Positions 8,170 to 18,535 of a DNA stretch of 64,000 nt are shown here, piece by piece. The notes beneath the pieces were generated by a model. The model was not told the origin of the DNA. It did not search any database and saw only the letters and a list, made by a program, of their open reading frames with translations. This stretch comes from Arthrobacter_H sp030452125 (GTDB lineage: Bacteria; Actinomycetota; Actinomycetes; Actinomycetales; Micrococcaceae), in NCBI GenBank assembly GCA_052379645.1, contig JBQSYU010000004.1, one strand, 5' to 3'. Every line of letters begins with the position of its first letter. Within the stretch, counting starts at the first letter, position 1. Position numbers and translations under genes: made by a program.

Positions 8170-8217
8170 ATGGCCCACGGTGCATCGGGGCAGATCCCCT
8201 GGAGCCCGGGCCGCTAA
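8170..8217 (+). CDS. Candidate 15-codon leaderless leader ORF
   Basis: ATG 8170 to TAA 8217 would encode MAHGASGQIPWSPGR. It is placed exactly where a leaderless start is expected relative to the TACGCT hexamer. It ends just before an AGAAGGGA sequence and 22 bases before the ABC ATPase start. It may be a regulatory leader peptide or simply the 5' end of the leader. Confidence 0.3.
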   Translation: MAHGASGQIPWSPGR

Positions 8218-8239
8218 AGAAGGGAACACGGTAGAGCAC

Positions 8240-9835
8240 GTGAAATTGGAACTTCGCGGAATCACCAAGAAATTTGGTTCGTTCACCGCCAACGACAACA
8301 TCGACGTGGTGGTCGAAGACAGTCAGGTGCATTCACTGCTGGGCGAGAACGGGGCCGGCAAATCAACCCTGATGAACGTCCTGTTCGGCCTCTACGAGGC
8401 CACCTCGGGGCAGGTGCTCATCGACGACCGGCCGGTGTCCTTCAACGGCCCCGGCGACGCCATGGCCGCCGGCATCGGCATGGTCCACCAACACTTCATG
8501 CTGGTCCCGGTCTTCACCGTGGCGGAAAACGTCGCCCTCGGGGACGAGGCCACCAAGGCCGCCGGGATCCTCGATCTGGAGGCCACCCGCCGCAAGATCC
8601 GTGAGATCTCCGAGCAATTCGGTTTCCACGTCGATCCCGACGCCATCGTGGAGGACCTGCCCGTCGGGGTCCAACAACGCGTGGAGATCATCAAGGCACT
8701 GGTCCGCGATGCGCGGATCCTGATCCTGGACGAGCCCACCGCGGTGCTGACGCCCCAGGAAACCGACGAACTGCTGAGCATCATCGGGCAACTGCGCGAC
8801 AACGGCACCTCGGTGGTCTTCATCTCGCATAAGCTACGCGAGGTCAAGGCCGTTTCCGACGTCATCACCGTCATCCGTCGGGGCCGGGTGGTCGGCAAGG
8901 CCGAACCCGAGGCCTCCGCGAGCGAACTGGCCTCGCTGATGGTCGGCCGTGAGGTGAACCTCGCCCTGGGCAAGGAGGACGCCACCCCGGGGGAGGAGAC
9001 CTTCCGCGTGGAGCACCTCAACGTGGTGGCCCCCACCGGCCAGGTCCTGCTCGACGACATCAGCTTCGGCGTGCGCCAGGGGGAAATCCTGGCGGTCGCC
9101 GGGGTCCAGGGCAATGGGCAGACCGAACTGACCCAGGCCATCATGGGCCTGATGGACCAGGCCACGGGCCGGGTCATGCTCGAGGGCGAGAACCTGCTGG
9201 GCCGGAGCGTGAAGTCCATCATCAACTCGGGGGTCGGGTTCGTCCCGGAGGACCGCAGCACCGATGGACTGGTCTCCACGTTCACGGTCGCGGAGAACCT
9301 CGTGCTCAACCAATATGACCGGGCCCCGTATGCCCGCGGACTGAACATGCGCCCGGCGGTGATCAACCGCAACGCCGAGGACAAGGTCGAGGAATACGAC
9401 ATCCGGACCCAGAGCGGGCAGTCCAATGCCGGAACCCTCTCGGGCGGCAACCAGCAGAAGGTGGTCATGGCGCGGGAGCTGTCCCGGCCCCTGAAGCTCT
9501 TCATCGCCTCGCAGCCAACCCGCGGCGTCGACGTCGGCTCGGTCGAATTCCTGCACCGGCGCATCCTCGCCGAACGCGACGGAGGCACCCCCGTGCTGAT
9601 CGTCTCCACCGAACTCGACGAGGTGGCCGAACTGGCCGACAGGATTGCCGTGTTGTACAAGGGCAGCCTGGTGGGCATCGTCCCCGGAGACACCCCGCGC
9701 GAGGTCCTGGGCCTGATGATGGCCGGCAGCTCCGCCGCCGAGGCCGGCGCCACCCCGCTTCCCGAGGCCACGGATCAGGGATCCGGTGCCGCGGCTGCGA
9801 ACCCGAACCAAGAAGAGGAGTCCGGGAATGAATGA
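8240..9835 (+). CDS. Nucleoside ABC transporter, double ATP-binding protein
   Basis: The 531-residue protein has two fused ABC domains, as in the simple sugar/nucleoside (CUT2-like, NupO/YufO) type. The N-terminal domain has Walker A GENGAGKST (about residues 35-43), a degenerate signature LPVGVQQRVEI and Walker B ILILDEPTAVL. The C-terminal domain has a degenerate Walker A (VQGNGQTEL), an intact LSGGNQQK signature and ASQPTRGVDVGS in the Walker B/D-loop region; this asymmetry is normal for the group. The start is the GTG at 8240; AAGGGA lies about 14 bases upstream, which is longer than usual. The end overlaps the first permease gene by eight bases. Confidence 0.93.
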   Translation: MKLELRGITKKFGSFTANDNIDVVVEDSQVHSLLGENGAGKSTLMNVLFGLYEATSGQVLIDDRPVSFNGPGDAMAAGIGMVHQHFMLVPVFTVAENVALGDEATKAAGILDLEATRRKIREISEQFGFHVDPDAIVEDLPVGVQQRVEIIKALVRDARILILDEPTAVLTPQETDELLSIIGQLRDNGTSVVFISHKLREVKAVSDVITVIRRGRVVGKAEPEASASELASLMVGREVNLALGKEDATPGEETFRVEHLNVVAPTGQVLLDDISFGVRQGEILAVAGVQGNGQTELTQAIMGLMDQATGRVMLEGENLLGRSVKSIINSGVGFVPEDRSTDGLVSTFTVAENLVLNQYDRAPYARGLNMRPAVINRNAEDKVEEYDIRTQSGQSNAGTLSGGNQQKVVMARELSRPLKLFIASQPTRGVDVGSVEFLHRRILAERDGGTPVLIVSTELDEVAELADRIAVLYKGSLVGIVPGDTPREVLGLMMAGSSAAEAGATPLPEATDQGSGAAAANPNQEEESGNE

Positions 9836-11165
9836 TCCCGTGGACGGGCCCGGACCGGGCCCCGTCGCCCCAGACAGCGAAACCCCGGCGGGGGAGCCGG
9901 GATCGATCCCCGGAGGAGCCGACGCCGGGAACTCGCCGGCCCAGCTGGCCGAGGCGTCCGGACCGGACCCCCAGGCTTCGCTGATGACTCGGATCACCAC
10001 CGGCAACGGCATGGTGTCCGTCCTGGCGATCCTGTTGTCGTTGATCGTCGGAGCCATCCTGATCGCCGCGACCGACGAGCGGGTCACCGAGGCCTCGAGC
10101 TACTTCTTCGCCCGGCCCATGGATCTGTTGGGGGCCGTGTGGACGTCGGTGTCGGAAGCCTATGTGGCGCTCTTCCGCAGCTCCATCTTCAACACCCAGG
10201 CCGACGGTTTCGCCAATGCGATCTATCCCCTCACCGAAACCCTGACCGACGCCACCCCGCTGATCCTCGCAGGACTCGGGGTCGCCCTGGCGTTCCGGGC
10301 CAGCCTGTTCAACATCGGTGGCCAGGGGCAGATCATCGTCGGCGCCCTGCTCGCCGGCTGGGTCGGATTCACCCTGGACCTGCCCGCCGGAATCCACCTG
10401 ATCCTGGCGATGGTGGCCGGGATCATCGGCGGTGCCCTCTGGGGCGGCATCGCGGGGGTGCTCAAGGCCCGACGCGGAGCCCACGAAGTGATCGTGACGA
10501 TCATGCTCAACTACATCGCGCTCTACTTCCTGCTCTATCTGCTGACCACCCCCGGCTTCCAACGCCCCGGCTCCAACAACCCGATCAGCCCGAACATCGA
10601 CTCCTCGGCGGCCTACCCGCTGATCTTCGGCAGCGGCTTCCGGCTGCATTACGGTTTCGTCGTGGCCCTGGCCGCGGTGGCCTTCGTCTGGTGGCTGCTC
10701 AACCGTTCCACGACCGGCTTCGAACTTCGTGCGGTCGGGGCCAACCCGTTGGCGGCCCGCACCGCGGGGATCAATGTCTCCAAGGCCTACATCACCGCCA
10801 TGGTGGTCGCCGGGGCCCTCGCCGGGCTCGCCGGCACCGCACAGATCTCGGGCACCGAACGCGCCCTGTCCAGTGACATCGCCGCCAGCTTCGGATTCGA
10901 TGCCATCACCGTGGCGTTGTTGGGACGCTCCAAACCCATGGGCACCCTCTTCGCCGGGCTGCTGTTCGGCGCGTTGCGGGCCGGTGGCGTGGGCATGCAA
11001 TCCAACACCGGCATCCCCATCGACATCGTGCTGGTCGTCCAGTCCTTCATCGTGCTGTTCATCGCCGCCCCGCCGCTGGTGCAAGCGATCTTCCGCATCA
11101 ACACCGGCAAGAAGAAGAGCAAGACCACCACGGCGCGGACCGCCGGGACCGGAGGAGCAGCGTGA
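9828..11165 (+). CDS. Nucleoside ABC transporter permease 1
   Basis: This 445-residue BPD_transp_2-type permease has a Pro/Gly-rich cytoplasmic N-terminal tail of about 60 residues, then about eight to ten membrane helices. The recognisable NIGGQGQIIVGAL and GAHEVIVTIMLNYIALY segments are present, as is the GANPLAARTAGIN loop. The ATG at 9828 follows a GAGGAG box and overlaps the ATPase gene. The stop overlaps the next permease gene in a GTGA arrangement. It forms the membrane channel with permease 2. Confidence 0.93.
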   Translation: MNDPVDGPGPGPVAPDSETPAGEPGSIPGGADAGNSPAQLAEASGPDPQASLMTRITTGNGMVSVLAILLSLIVGAILIAATDERVTEASSYFFARPMDLLGAVWTSVSEAYVALFRSSIFNTQADGFANAIYPLTETLTDATPLILAGLGVALAFRASLFNIGGQGQIIVGALLAGWVGFTLDLPAGIHLILAMVAGIIGGALWGGIAGVLKARRGAHEVIVTIMLNYIALYFLLYLLTTPGFQRPGSNNPISPNIDSSAAYPLIFGSGFRLHYGFVVALAAVAFVWWLLNRSTTGFELRAVGANPLAARTAGINVSKAYITAMVVAGALAGLAGTAQISGTERALSSDIAASFGFDAITVALLGRSKPMGTLFAGLLFGALRAGGVGMQSNTGIPIDIVLVVQSFIVLFIAAPPLVQAIFRINTGKKKSKTTTARTAGTGGAA

Positions 11166-12451
11166 GCACCGCAACCACCACCCCCTCGGCCGGCGTGACG
11201 TCGGTCGGCACGGCCCACCGGAACTGGAGCACCCCCATGGTGCTGGCCGTCCTGGCCCTGGTGGCACTTCTCGGATTCGCCATCGGCAGCCCGAGCGCCA
11301 CGGCCAGGTTCCGCATCTCGACCGACCACGACGCGATCAAGGTCCCCGACGTGATGCTCGGCACCACGCTCGTGGGATGGATCGGCGCCATCCTGCTGCT
11401 GGGACTGGCGGCGTATTCCTTCCGGCTGACCTCCCGGCGGGCCACCGCCCCGAAATGGCTGGTCCCGGCCTTCGCGGCCATCTGGGTCATTGCCTTCCTG
11501 GTCTGGGTCATCGGCAGCGCCAACAACCCCAACGTCTACTTCTCCGGTCTGATCGCCGGTTCGTTCACGTTGGCCATCCCGCTGATCTTCGGTTCGCTCT
11601 CCGGCGTGCTGTGTGAGCGGACCGGGGTCATCAACATCGCCATCGAGGGCCAGCTGCTGGCCGGGGCCTTTGGCGCCGCGGTCGTCGGATCGATCACGCA
11701 GAGCCTGCTGGCCGGTGTCCTGGCCGCCGTGGTGGCCAGCATGCTCGTCTCCGCGGTCCTGGCGGTGTTCAGCATCAAATACATGGTCAACCAGATCATC
11801 GTCGGCGTCGTACTCAACGTCCTGGTCGCCGGGCTGACCAGTTTCCTCTTCTCCACCGTGATGAAGGCCGATACGGCCCTGTTCAACTCCCCGCCGTCGT
11901 TCCACAACATCAGGATCCCCGGCCTGGCCGACATCCCGGTGTTCGGTCCGATCTTCTTCGACCAGACGATCCTGGGCTACGGCATGTACGTCGCCGTCTT
12001 CCTGGTCTGGTTCGGCCTGTTCAAGACCCGATGGGGCCTGCGCGTGCGGGCCGTGGGCGAACACCCCCAGGCCGCCGACACGGTGGGCATCAGGGTCAAG
12101 GCCATCAGGTTCTCCAACGTCCTGCTCGCCGGGGTCGTCGCCGGTCTCGGGGGTGCGTTCTTCACCCTGGTGACGTCCTCGTCCTTCAGCAAGGAAATGA
12201 CCGCCGGGCAGGGGTTCATCGCCCTGGCGGCCATGATCTTCGGGCGCTGGAACCCGATCGGGGCGTTCTTCGCCTCCCTGTTGTTCGGCTTCTCGTTGAA
12301 CCTCTCGTTCGTGCTGAGCATCCTGGGCACCCCGGTGCCCAACCAGTTCATGCAGATGCTGCCCTATATCGTGACGATCTTTGCCGTCGCCGGGCTGGCC
12401 GGGAAATCACGACCCCCGGCCTCCAACGGCGTCGCCTACGTGAAGGAGTAG
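11162..12451 (+). CDS. Nucleoside ABC transporter permease 2
   Basis: The 429-residue second permease of the BPD_transp_2 family is predicted to span the membrane about ten times. Family segments include LCERTGVINIAIEGQLLAGAF, with its NIAIEG core, and WGLRVRAVGEHPQAADTVGI. The GTG start overlaps the permease 1 stop by four bases, so the two are translationally coupled. It is followed four bases later by the cytidine deaminase gene, which links uptake to salvage. Confidence 0.93.
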   Translation: MSTATTTPSAGVTSVGTAHRNWSTPMVLAVLALVALLGFAIGSPSATARFRISTDHDAIKVPDVMLGTTLVGWIGAILLLGLAAYSFRLTSRRATAPKWLVPAFAAIWVIAFLVWVIGSANNPNVYFSGLIAGSFTLAIPLIFGSLSGVLCERTGVINIAIEGQLLAGAFGAAVVGSITQSLLAGVLAAVVASMLVSAVLAVFSIKYMVNQIIVGVVLNVLVAGLTSFLFSTVMKADTALFNSPPSFHNIRIPGLADIPVFGPIFFDQTILGYGMYVAVFLVWFGLFKTRWGLRVRAVGEHPQAADTVGIRVKAIRFSNVLLAGVVAGLGGAFFTLVTSSSFSKEMTAGQGFIALAAMIFGRWNPIGAFFASLLFGFSLNLSFVLSILGTPVPNQFMQMLPYIVTIFAVAGLAGKSRPPASNGVAYVKE

Positions 12452-12455
12452 GCCC

Positions 12456-12872
12456 GTGCCCCACCCTCCGACGACGCCGCTGGACCCCGCCGGCTGGGAA
12501 CGCCTGCGGATCGCGGCCACCGCGGCGATGGAACACGCCTACGCCCCGTATTCGAAGTTCCCGGTCGGGGCGGCGGCAGTGACCGAGGACGGGCGGATCA
12601 TCAGCGGCTGCAATGTCGAAAACGCCGCCTACGGGGTCGTCCTCTGCGCCGAATGCACCATGATCGGACAATTGCATATGGGCGGGGGCGGCCGGCTGCG
12701 CGCGTTCTACTGCGTGGACGGAACCGGCAACATCCTGATGCCCTGCGGGCGCTGCCGGCAATTGCTCTACGAACACCGTGGACCCGGGATGGAACTGATG
12801 ACCGTCCGCGGGATCGCCACCATGGACCAGGTCCTGCCCGACGCCTTCGGCCCCGAAACCCTGTTGCACTAG
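12456..12872 (+). CDS. cdd: Cytidine deaminase
   Basis: The 138-residue cytosolic enzyme deaminates cytidine and deoxycytidine to uridine nucleosides. The zinc site is complete: CAE in VLCAECTM (Cys ligand plus the proton-shuttle Glu) and PCGRC supplying two further Cys. The substrate motif CNVENAAYG is present. The length is typical of the homotetrameric form. The GTG start is four bases after the permease stop, clearly within the same operon. Confidence 0.95.
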   Translation: MPHPPTTPLDPAGWERLRIAATAAMEHAYAPYSKFPVGAAAVTEDGRIISGCNVENAAYGVVLCAECTMIGQLHMGGGGRLRAFYCVDGTGNILMPCGRCRQLLYEHRGPGMELMTVRGIATMDQVLPDAFGPETLLH

Positions 12873-12911
12873 CTCCGGCCATCCGGCCGGAGCACCGACG
12901 AAAGGTCCAGC

Positions 12912-14222
12912 ATGAGCACCGAGCACTTCGACGCGGTCGAGATCATCGGCATCAAACGCGATCGCGGGACGCTGAGTCCCGAACAGATCGACTGGACCAT
13001 CGACGCTTATACCCGCGGGGTCATCGCCGAGGAACAGATGGCGGCGTTGAACATGGCGATCCTGCTCAACGGGATGGACCGGGCGGAAATCTCCCGCTGG
13101 ACGACGGCGATGATCAACTCGGGCGAACGCATGGACTTCTCCTCGCTGCGCACCCCCGCGGGGGCGGTCAAGCCCACCGCGGACAAGCACTCCACCGGCG
13201 GGGTGGGGGACAAGATCACCCTGCCGCTGGCCCCGTTGGTGGCGGCCTTCGGGGTCGCGGTACCCCAGCTGTCCGGCCGTGGCCTCGGGCATACCGGCGG
13301 AACCCTGGACAAGCTCGAATCCATCCCCGGATGGAACGCCTCGCTGTCCACTGCGGCCCTGATGGACCAGCTCTCCGATTGCGGTGCGGTGATCTGCGCG
13401 GCCGGGACGGGGCTGGCTCCGGCCGATAAGAAGCTCTACGCCCTGCGTGATGTGACCGGAACCGTCGAAGCCATCCCGCTGATCGCCTCCTCGATCATGT
13501 CCAAGAAGATCGCCGAGGGCACCGGGACCCTGGTCCTCGACGTCAAGGTCGGATCCGGGGCGTTCATGAAGAACGAACAGGACGCCCGCGAACTGGCCCG
13601 CACGATGGTGGGATTGGGCACCGACGCCGGGGTCAAGACGGTGGCGCTGCTGACCAACATGGCCACTCCGTTGGGGCTCACCGCCGGCAACGCGATCGAG
13701 GTCGCCGAATCCGTGGACGTCCTGGCCGGAGGCGGACCTGCCGATGTGGTGGAACTGACGGTGAAGCTGGCCCAGGAGATGCTCGCCGGCGCCGGGGTGC
13801 ACGACGCCGACCCTGCGGCCGCGCTGGCCGACGGCCGTGCCATGGACGTCTGGCACAAGATGATCTCCGCCCAGGGAGGGGACCCGGCCGCCGCCCTGCC
13901 GGTCGCCCGCGAATCGGAGACCGTGTACGCCCAGGCCGAAGGGGTGCTCACCGAACTCGATGCCCTCTCCGTCGGGGTGGCGGCCTGGCGGCTGGGTGCC
14001 GGGCGGGCCCGTCGGCAGGACGAGGTCCAGGCCGGGGCCGGGGTGCGCCTGCACGCCAAACCCGGAGACGTGGTCCGCCGCGGCCAACCGCTGATGACCT
14101 TGTTGACCGACACCCCCGAGAAATTCGGCAGGGCCCTGGAGGCACTGGAGTCGGCAGCGGTGATCAGCGCCGAAGGCAGCAGGAACGGCCAACGCCTGAT
14201 CCTGGAGCGGATCGCCGAATAG
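12912..14222 (+). CDS. deoA: Thymidine phosphorylase
   Basis: The 436-residue enzyme reversibly phosphorolyses thymidine or deoxyuridine to base and deoxyribose-1-phosphate. The family signature SGRGLGHTGGTLDKLE is intact, and the phosphate-site string KHSTGGVGDK is also visible. The C-terminal PYNP domain (RRQDEVQAGAGVRLHAKPGD) is complete. GAAAGG precedes the ATG by about seven bases. It lies 39 bases downstream of cdd and ends the nucleoside operon. Confidence 0.95.
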   Translation: MSTEHFDAVEIIGIKRDRGTLSPEQIDWTIDAYTRGVIAEEQMAALNMAILLNGMDRAEISRWTTAMINSGERMDFSSLRTPAGAVKPTADKHSTGGVGDKITLPLAPLVAAFGVAVPQLSGRGLGHTGGTLDKLESIPGWNASLSTAALMDQLSDCGAVICAAGTGLAPADKKLYALRDVTGTVEAIPLIASSIMSKKIAEGTGTLVLDVKVGSGAFMKNEQDARELARTMVGLGTDAGVKTVALLTNMATPLGLTAGNAIEVAESVDVLAGGGPADVVELTVKLAQEMLAGAGVHDADPAAALADGRAMDVWHKMISAQGGDPAAALPVARESETVYAQAEGVLTELDALSVGVAAWRLGAGRARRQDEVQAGAGVRLHAKPGDVVRRGQPLMTLLTDTPEKFGRALEALESAAVISAEGSRNGQRLILERIAE

Positions 14223-14408
14223 CCGCTCCGCCGGGTTGCGTGTCCGCCGACCTCGGGGATGACCCGGGTCGGACCCGTAATCATCCCGGGGTGGGAGGCC
14301 ACGGCCGGGTCCGATGGGCCAGACTGGATGCATCACCCGACGAAGACCGGGTGCGGCCGCCGTCGTCCACCGGAAGACGGAATAATTCCAGCCAAGGGAC
14401 CCTGCCTC

Positions 14409-15077
14409 ATGGAGATCGTCAACGAGGTCATCCTCCATGCCTCGACCGCCTGGTGGATCCTGCCGTTGCTCTTCCTGCTCTGCCTGATCGACGGGTTCAT
14501 GCCGGTGGTGCCCAGCGAGTCGCTGCTGGTGGCGCTGGCGTCCGTCGCGGTGGCCTCGGGGTCCCCGTCGCTGTTGCTGCTGGGCGTCGTCGGAGCGGCC
14601 GGGGCGATGGCCGGGGACCAGATCGCCTACGGGTTCGGCCGGCGGATCGGCCTGGATCGGTTCCGCTGGATGCGTCGTCCACGGACGCGACGGACCTTCG
14701 CCTTCGCCCGACGGGAACTCGAACGACGGGGCGCCCTGCTGATCTTCACGGCCCGCTACATCCCCGTCGGCCGGGTGGCGGTGAACTTCACCGCCGGGGC
14801 CACCCGGTTCTCCCGCCGCCGTTTCACCCTGCTCGACGTGCTGGGATGCCTGACCTGGAGTGCCTACTCCACCACCATCGGTGCCGTCGGCGGCCACTGG
14901 ATGAAGGACAACCCGCTGCTGGGGATCGGCCTGTCCATAGCCATCGCCATGGTGTTCGGCTTCATCGTGGACCGGGTCCTCAATGTCCTGCGGCGCCGGC
15001 TTGGCACGGACCCGCAGGCCCCGGACGCCCAGCCGGCGCCCCCGCTGCTGGAAGTCCCCGCCGAGCGGGGGCACTGA
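14409..15077 (+). CDS. DedA-family membrane protein
   Basis: The 222-residue protein has the DedA/SNARE-associated (VTT) arrangement: an N-terminal helix, a re-entrant region with PVVPSESLLVALAS, then GAMAGDQIAYGFGRRIG and the conserved FTARYIPVGRVAVNFTAG segment with its arginine, followed by C-terminal helices. DedA proteins are lipid-scramblase/undecaprenyl-phosphate-flippase-like; the exact cargo here is unknown. AAGGGA is nine bases before the ATG at 14409. A longer in-frame extension upstream lacks coding character. It is independent of the deoA operon (about 190 bases away). Confidence 0.88.
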   Translation: MEIVNEVILHASTAWWILPLLFLLCLIDGFMPVVPSESLLVALASVAVASGSPSLLLLGVVGAAGAMAGDQIAYGFGRRIGLDRFRWMRRPRTRRTFAFARRELERRGALLIFTARYIPVGRVAVNFTAGATRFSRRRFTLLDVLGCLTWSAYSTTIGAVGGHWMKDNPLLGIGLSIAIAMVFGFIVDRVLNVLRRRLGTDPQAPDAQPAPPLLEVPAERGH

Positions 15078-15139
15078 GCCGCGGCAACGCCGTCCCGGGC
15101 TCCCGGGATTCAGTGGTTCCGCTGCGTTGCCCCGCCCAG

Positions 15140-15148
15140 TACGCTGGG
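15140..15148 (+). promoter_or_regulatory. TANGCTGGR-type promoter of add (leaderless)
   Basis: TACGCTGGG; the hexamer ends six bases before GTG 15152. Confidence 0.55.
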
Positions 15149-15151
15149 TAC

Positions 15152-16333
15152 GTGAGTGAAGAGCTGATCCATACCGCCTATGACCCCGAATTCGACTTCC
15201 GCAGCCTGCCGAAGGTCTCGCTGCATGACCACCTCGACGGCGGACTCCGTCCGTCCACCATCATCGAACTCGCCGCCGCGGCAGGCCATGAACTGGCCTC
15301 CACCGACGCGGTCGCCCTGGGCGAATGGTTCCGCCAATCGGCGAACTCCGGTTCGTTGCCGCGCTACCTGGAAACCTTCGAACACACCGTGGCGGTCATG
15401 CAGACCCACGAGAACCTGGTCCGGGTGGCCCGTGAATTCGTTGAGGACCTCGCCGACGACGGCGTCGTCTACGGGGAAGTGCGCTGGGCCCCCGAACAGC
15501 ATCTGGCCGGCGGGCTGAGCCTGGACGAAGCCGTCCAGGCCGTGCAGCAGGGCCTGGACGAAGGGGTTGAAACCGTCGCCGGTAGTGGCCGGCCCATCCA
15601 GGTCGGCCAGCTGATCACCGCGATGCGCCATGCCGATCGAGGCGTGGAGATCGCCGAATTGGCGTTGCGCCATCGCGGCAACGGGGCCGTCGGCTTCGAC
15701 ATCGCCGGTGCCGAGGACGGGTTCCCGCCCTCGCGGATGAAGGAGGCCTTCGATCTGTTGGCCACGAACTTCTTCCCCACCACCGTCCACGCCGGCGAAG
15801 CCGCGGGAGTGGATTCGATAGTCGATGCCCTGCTGACCGGGCGGGCCGAACGGCTGGGCCACGGCGTGCGCATCGCCGAGGACATCGAGATCCAGTTCGG
15901 TGGCACCGACGATGACGGATCCGAGGTCGAAGAGGACACCGGGCTGGTCACCCTGGGGCCGGTCGCCAACTGGGTGCGCGACCGGGGCATTCCGCTGGAG
16001 ATCTGCCCGTCCTCGAACCTGCAGACCGGGGCCACCGCGGCCTTCGGCGAGGGCATCGAGTCCCATCCCATCGACCTGCTCTACCAGACGGGTTTCACCG
16101 TCACCATCAGCCCGGACAACCGCTTGATGTCGGAGACGAGCCTCTCGGGCGAGTTCGAGTTGCTGGTCGAAGCATTCGACTACGATCTGGACGACCTGCT
16201 CGAGCTCACGCTCAACGCGGCCGAGGCGGCCTTCCTGCCGCTGGAGGAACGCGAAGCCCTGGTCGAGTACATCAACGCCGAATATGCGGGGATGACCGGC
16301 GACGGCGATGACCAGGACGATGACCAGGCCTGA
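15152..16333 (+). CDS. add: Adenosine deaminase
   Basis: The 393-residue zinc amidohydrolase converts adenosine or deoxyadenosine to inosine nucleosides. The metal and catalytic residues are visible: HDH in VSLHDHLDGGLRP, HAGEAAG (His ligand and catalytic Glu), LGHGVRI and SPDNRLMS with the metal Asp. The start is set at GTG 15152 by the adjacent promoter; the reading frame extends far upstream but that part is antisense-like noise over dedA. The acidic C-terminus (TGDGDDQDDDQA) overlaps the start of mazG. It complements the nucleoside uptake block upstream. Confidence 0.95.
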   Translation: MSEELIHTAYDPEFDFRSLPKVSLHDHLDGGLRPSTIIELAAAAGHELASTDAVALGEWFRQSANSGSLPRYLETFEHTVAVMQTHENLVRVAREFVEDLADDGVVYGEVRWAPEQHLAGGLSLDEAVQAVQQGLDEGVETVAGSGRPIQVGQLITAMRHADRGVEIAELALRHRGNGAVGFDIAGAEDGFPPSRMKEAFDLLATNFFPTTVHAGEAAGVDSIVDALLTGRAERLGHGVRIAEDIEIQFGGTDDDGSEVEEDTGLVTLGPVANWVRDRGIPLEICPSSNLQTGATAAFGEGIESHPIDLLYQTGFTVTISPDNRLMSETSLSGEFELLVEAFDYDLDDLLELTLNAAEAAFLPLEEREALVEYINAEYAGMTGDGDDQDDDQA

Positions 16334-17054
16334 ACCGATCATGAGCGGGGCCCGGCCCGGGGGGAGCCCGGGCACGCCGGGGGAGCCGCAACGCCTTATG
16401 GGCATCATTGCGGACCTCCGCCGGCACTGCCGCTGGACCGCCGGACTGAGCCATGCCTCGCTGGTGGAATACCTGGTCGAGGAGTCCTACGAACTGCTCG
16501 AGGCCATCGAAACCGGCCAGGATGACGACGAATTGCGCGGGGAACTGGCCGACGTGCTTCTGCAACTGGTCCTGCACGCCGAGATCGCCGCCGAACGGGG
16601 GGCCTTCGACTTCTCCGACATCGCCGCGCATCTGAGCGAAAAGATGATCCGCCGCAACACCCACGTCTTCCACCGCGACGGCAGCCTGCGCGGAACCTAC
16701 CCCGAGGACGTCCAGGAGATCGTCGAATCCTGGGATGCCGCCAAACGCGCCGAGGACCCCTCCCGCACCGACCCGTTCTCCTCGCTGCCGCGTCATCTTC
16801 CGGCCCTCGCCCTGGCCGATAAGACGATCGGCCGGGCCCGTCGCTGGAGCGGCGGGCCCGGGGCGCCGGCCGCCCCGCCGGTGCCGGGCGCCGCGGTGGT
16901 GGAGACTGAAGCCGAACTCGGCGAGCTGCTCCTGGGGATCGTCGCCGACGCCCACGAACGTGGATTGGACGCCGAACGGTCCCTGCGCACCGCCGTCGCA
17001 CGTTACATGACGGCCGCGCAACCAACTTCCTCCTCCACACCCGGCACAGGCTAG
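16308..17054 (+). CDS. mazG: MazG-family nucleotide pyrophosphohydrolase
   Basis: This 248-residue MazG-type protein probably hydrolyses (d)NTPs to NMPs. The metal-binding helix motif EESYELLEAIE and the partner ELADVLLQLVLHAEIA are intact, and the family string RRNTHVFHRDG follows. A second, more degenerate half ends the protein. The usual GGCPWDxxQTH block is replaced by RHCRWTAGLSH, so the conserved Pro-Trp-Asp is lost. Three in-frame ATGs (16308, 16320, 16341) are possible; the first overlaps add by 26 bases and the last leaves a seven-base gap. Confidence 0.85.
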   Translation: MTRTMTRPEPIMSGARPGGSPGTPGEPQRLMGIIADLRRHCRWTAGLSHASLVEYLVEESYELLEAIETGQDDDELRGELADVLLQLVLHAEIAAERGAFDFSDIAAHLSEKMIRRNTHVFHRDGSLRGTYPEDVQEIVESWDAAKRAEDPSRTDPFSSLPRHLPALALADKTIGRARRWSGGPGAPAAPPVPGAAVVETEAELGELLLGIVADAHERGLDAERSLRTAVARYMTAAQPTSSSTPGTG

Positions 17055-17060
17055 GCTGGG
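17052..17060 (+). promoter_or_regulatory. TANGCTGGR-type promoter of eno
   Basis: TAGGCTGGG overlaps the mazG stop. Here the gene is leadered: the expected start at about 17064 gives a 68-base leader with an AAGGAG box. Confidence 0.5.
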
Positions 17061-17131
17061 ACGCGAGGCAACGTGCCCGCGTATCCAATGCTGTGTACGG
17101 CCCCCAACCCACCCACGAAGGAGTACCTTCC

Positions 17132-18412
<1,281 letters not shown>

Positions 18413-18429
18413 GGTCGCACCGCAACGCG

Positions 18430-18435
18430 TAAAGT
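18430..18435 (+). promoter_or_regulatory. Possible -10 element for the ftsB operon
   Basis: TAAAGT just after eno; the expected transcription start falls within the terminator stem, giving a leader of about 94 bases. Confidence 0.35.
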
Positions 18436-18437
18436 GC

Positions 18438-18472
18438 TGAGGGGAGTCGCCGGACACCGGCGGTTCCCCTCA
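18438..18472 (+). terminator. Two-tier terminator hairpin after eno
   Basis: An outer stem of eight pairs (18438-18445 with 18465-18472) and an inner stem of six pairs (18448-18453 with 18457-18462) are separated by a GT/GT bulge. A pyrimidine-rich tail (CGCCTTTC) follows. Confidence 0.75.
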
Positions 18473-18535
18473 CGCCTTTCAGGCGCGTGCACCCGGCCCA
18501 CCCCCGGACCCACCGAGCAGACCGGAAGGACACCC

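Noticed and set aside
8240..9835. Degenerate second ATPase site in the nucleoside ABC protein
   Set aside because: The altered Walker A and Walker B of the C-terminal domain are normal in this transporter group and do not indicate decay.
12348..15074. A 908-codon open frame on the minus strand across permease, cdd, deoA and dedA
   Set aside because: It is antisense to four well-supported genes, is rich in His/Arg/Gly/Pro as expected from reverse reading of GC-biased codons, and has no family features.
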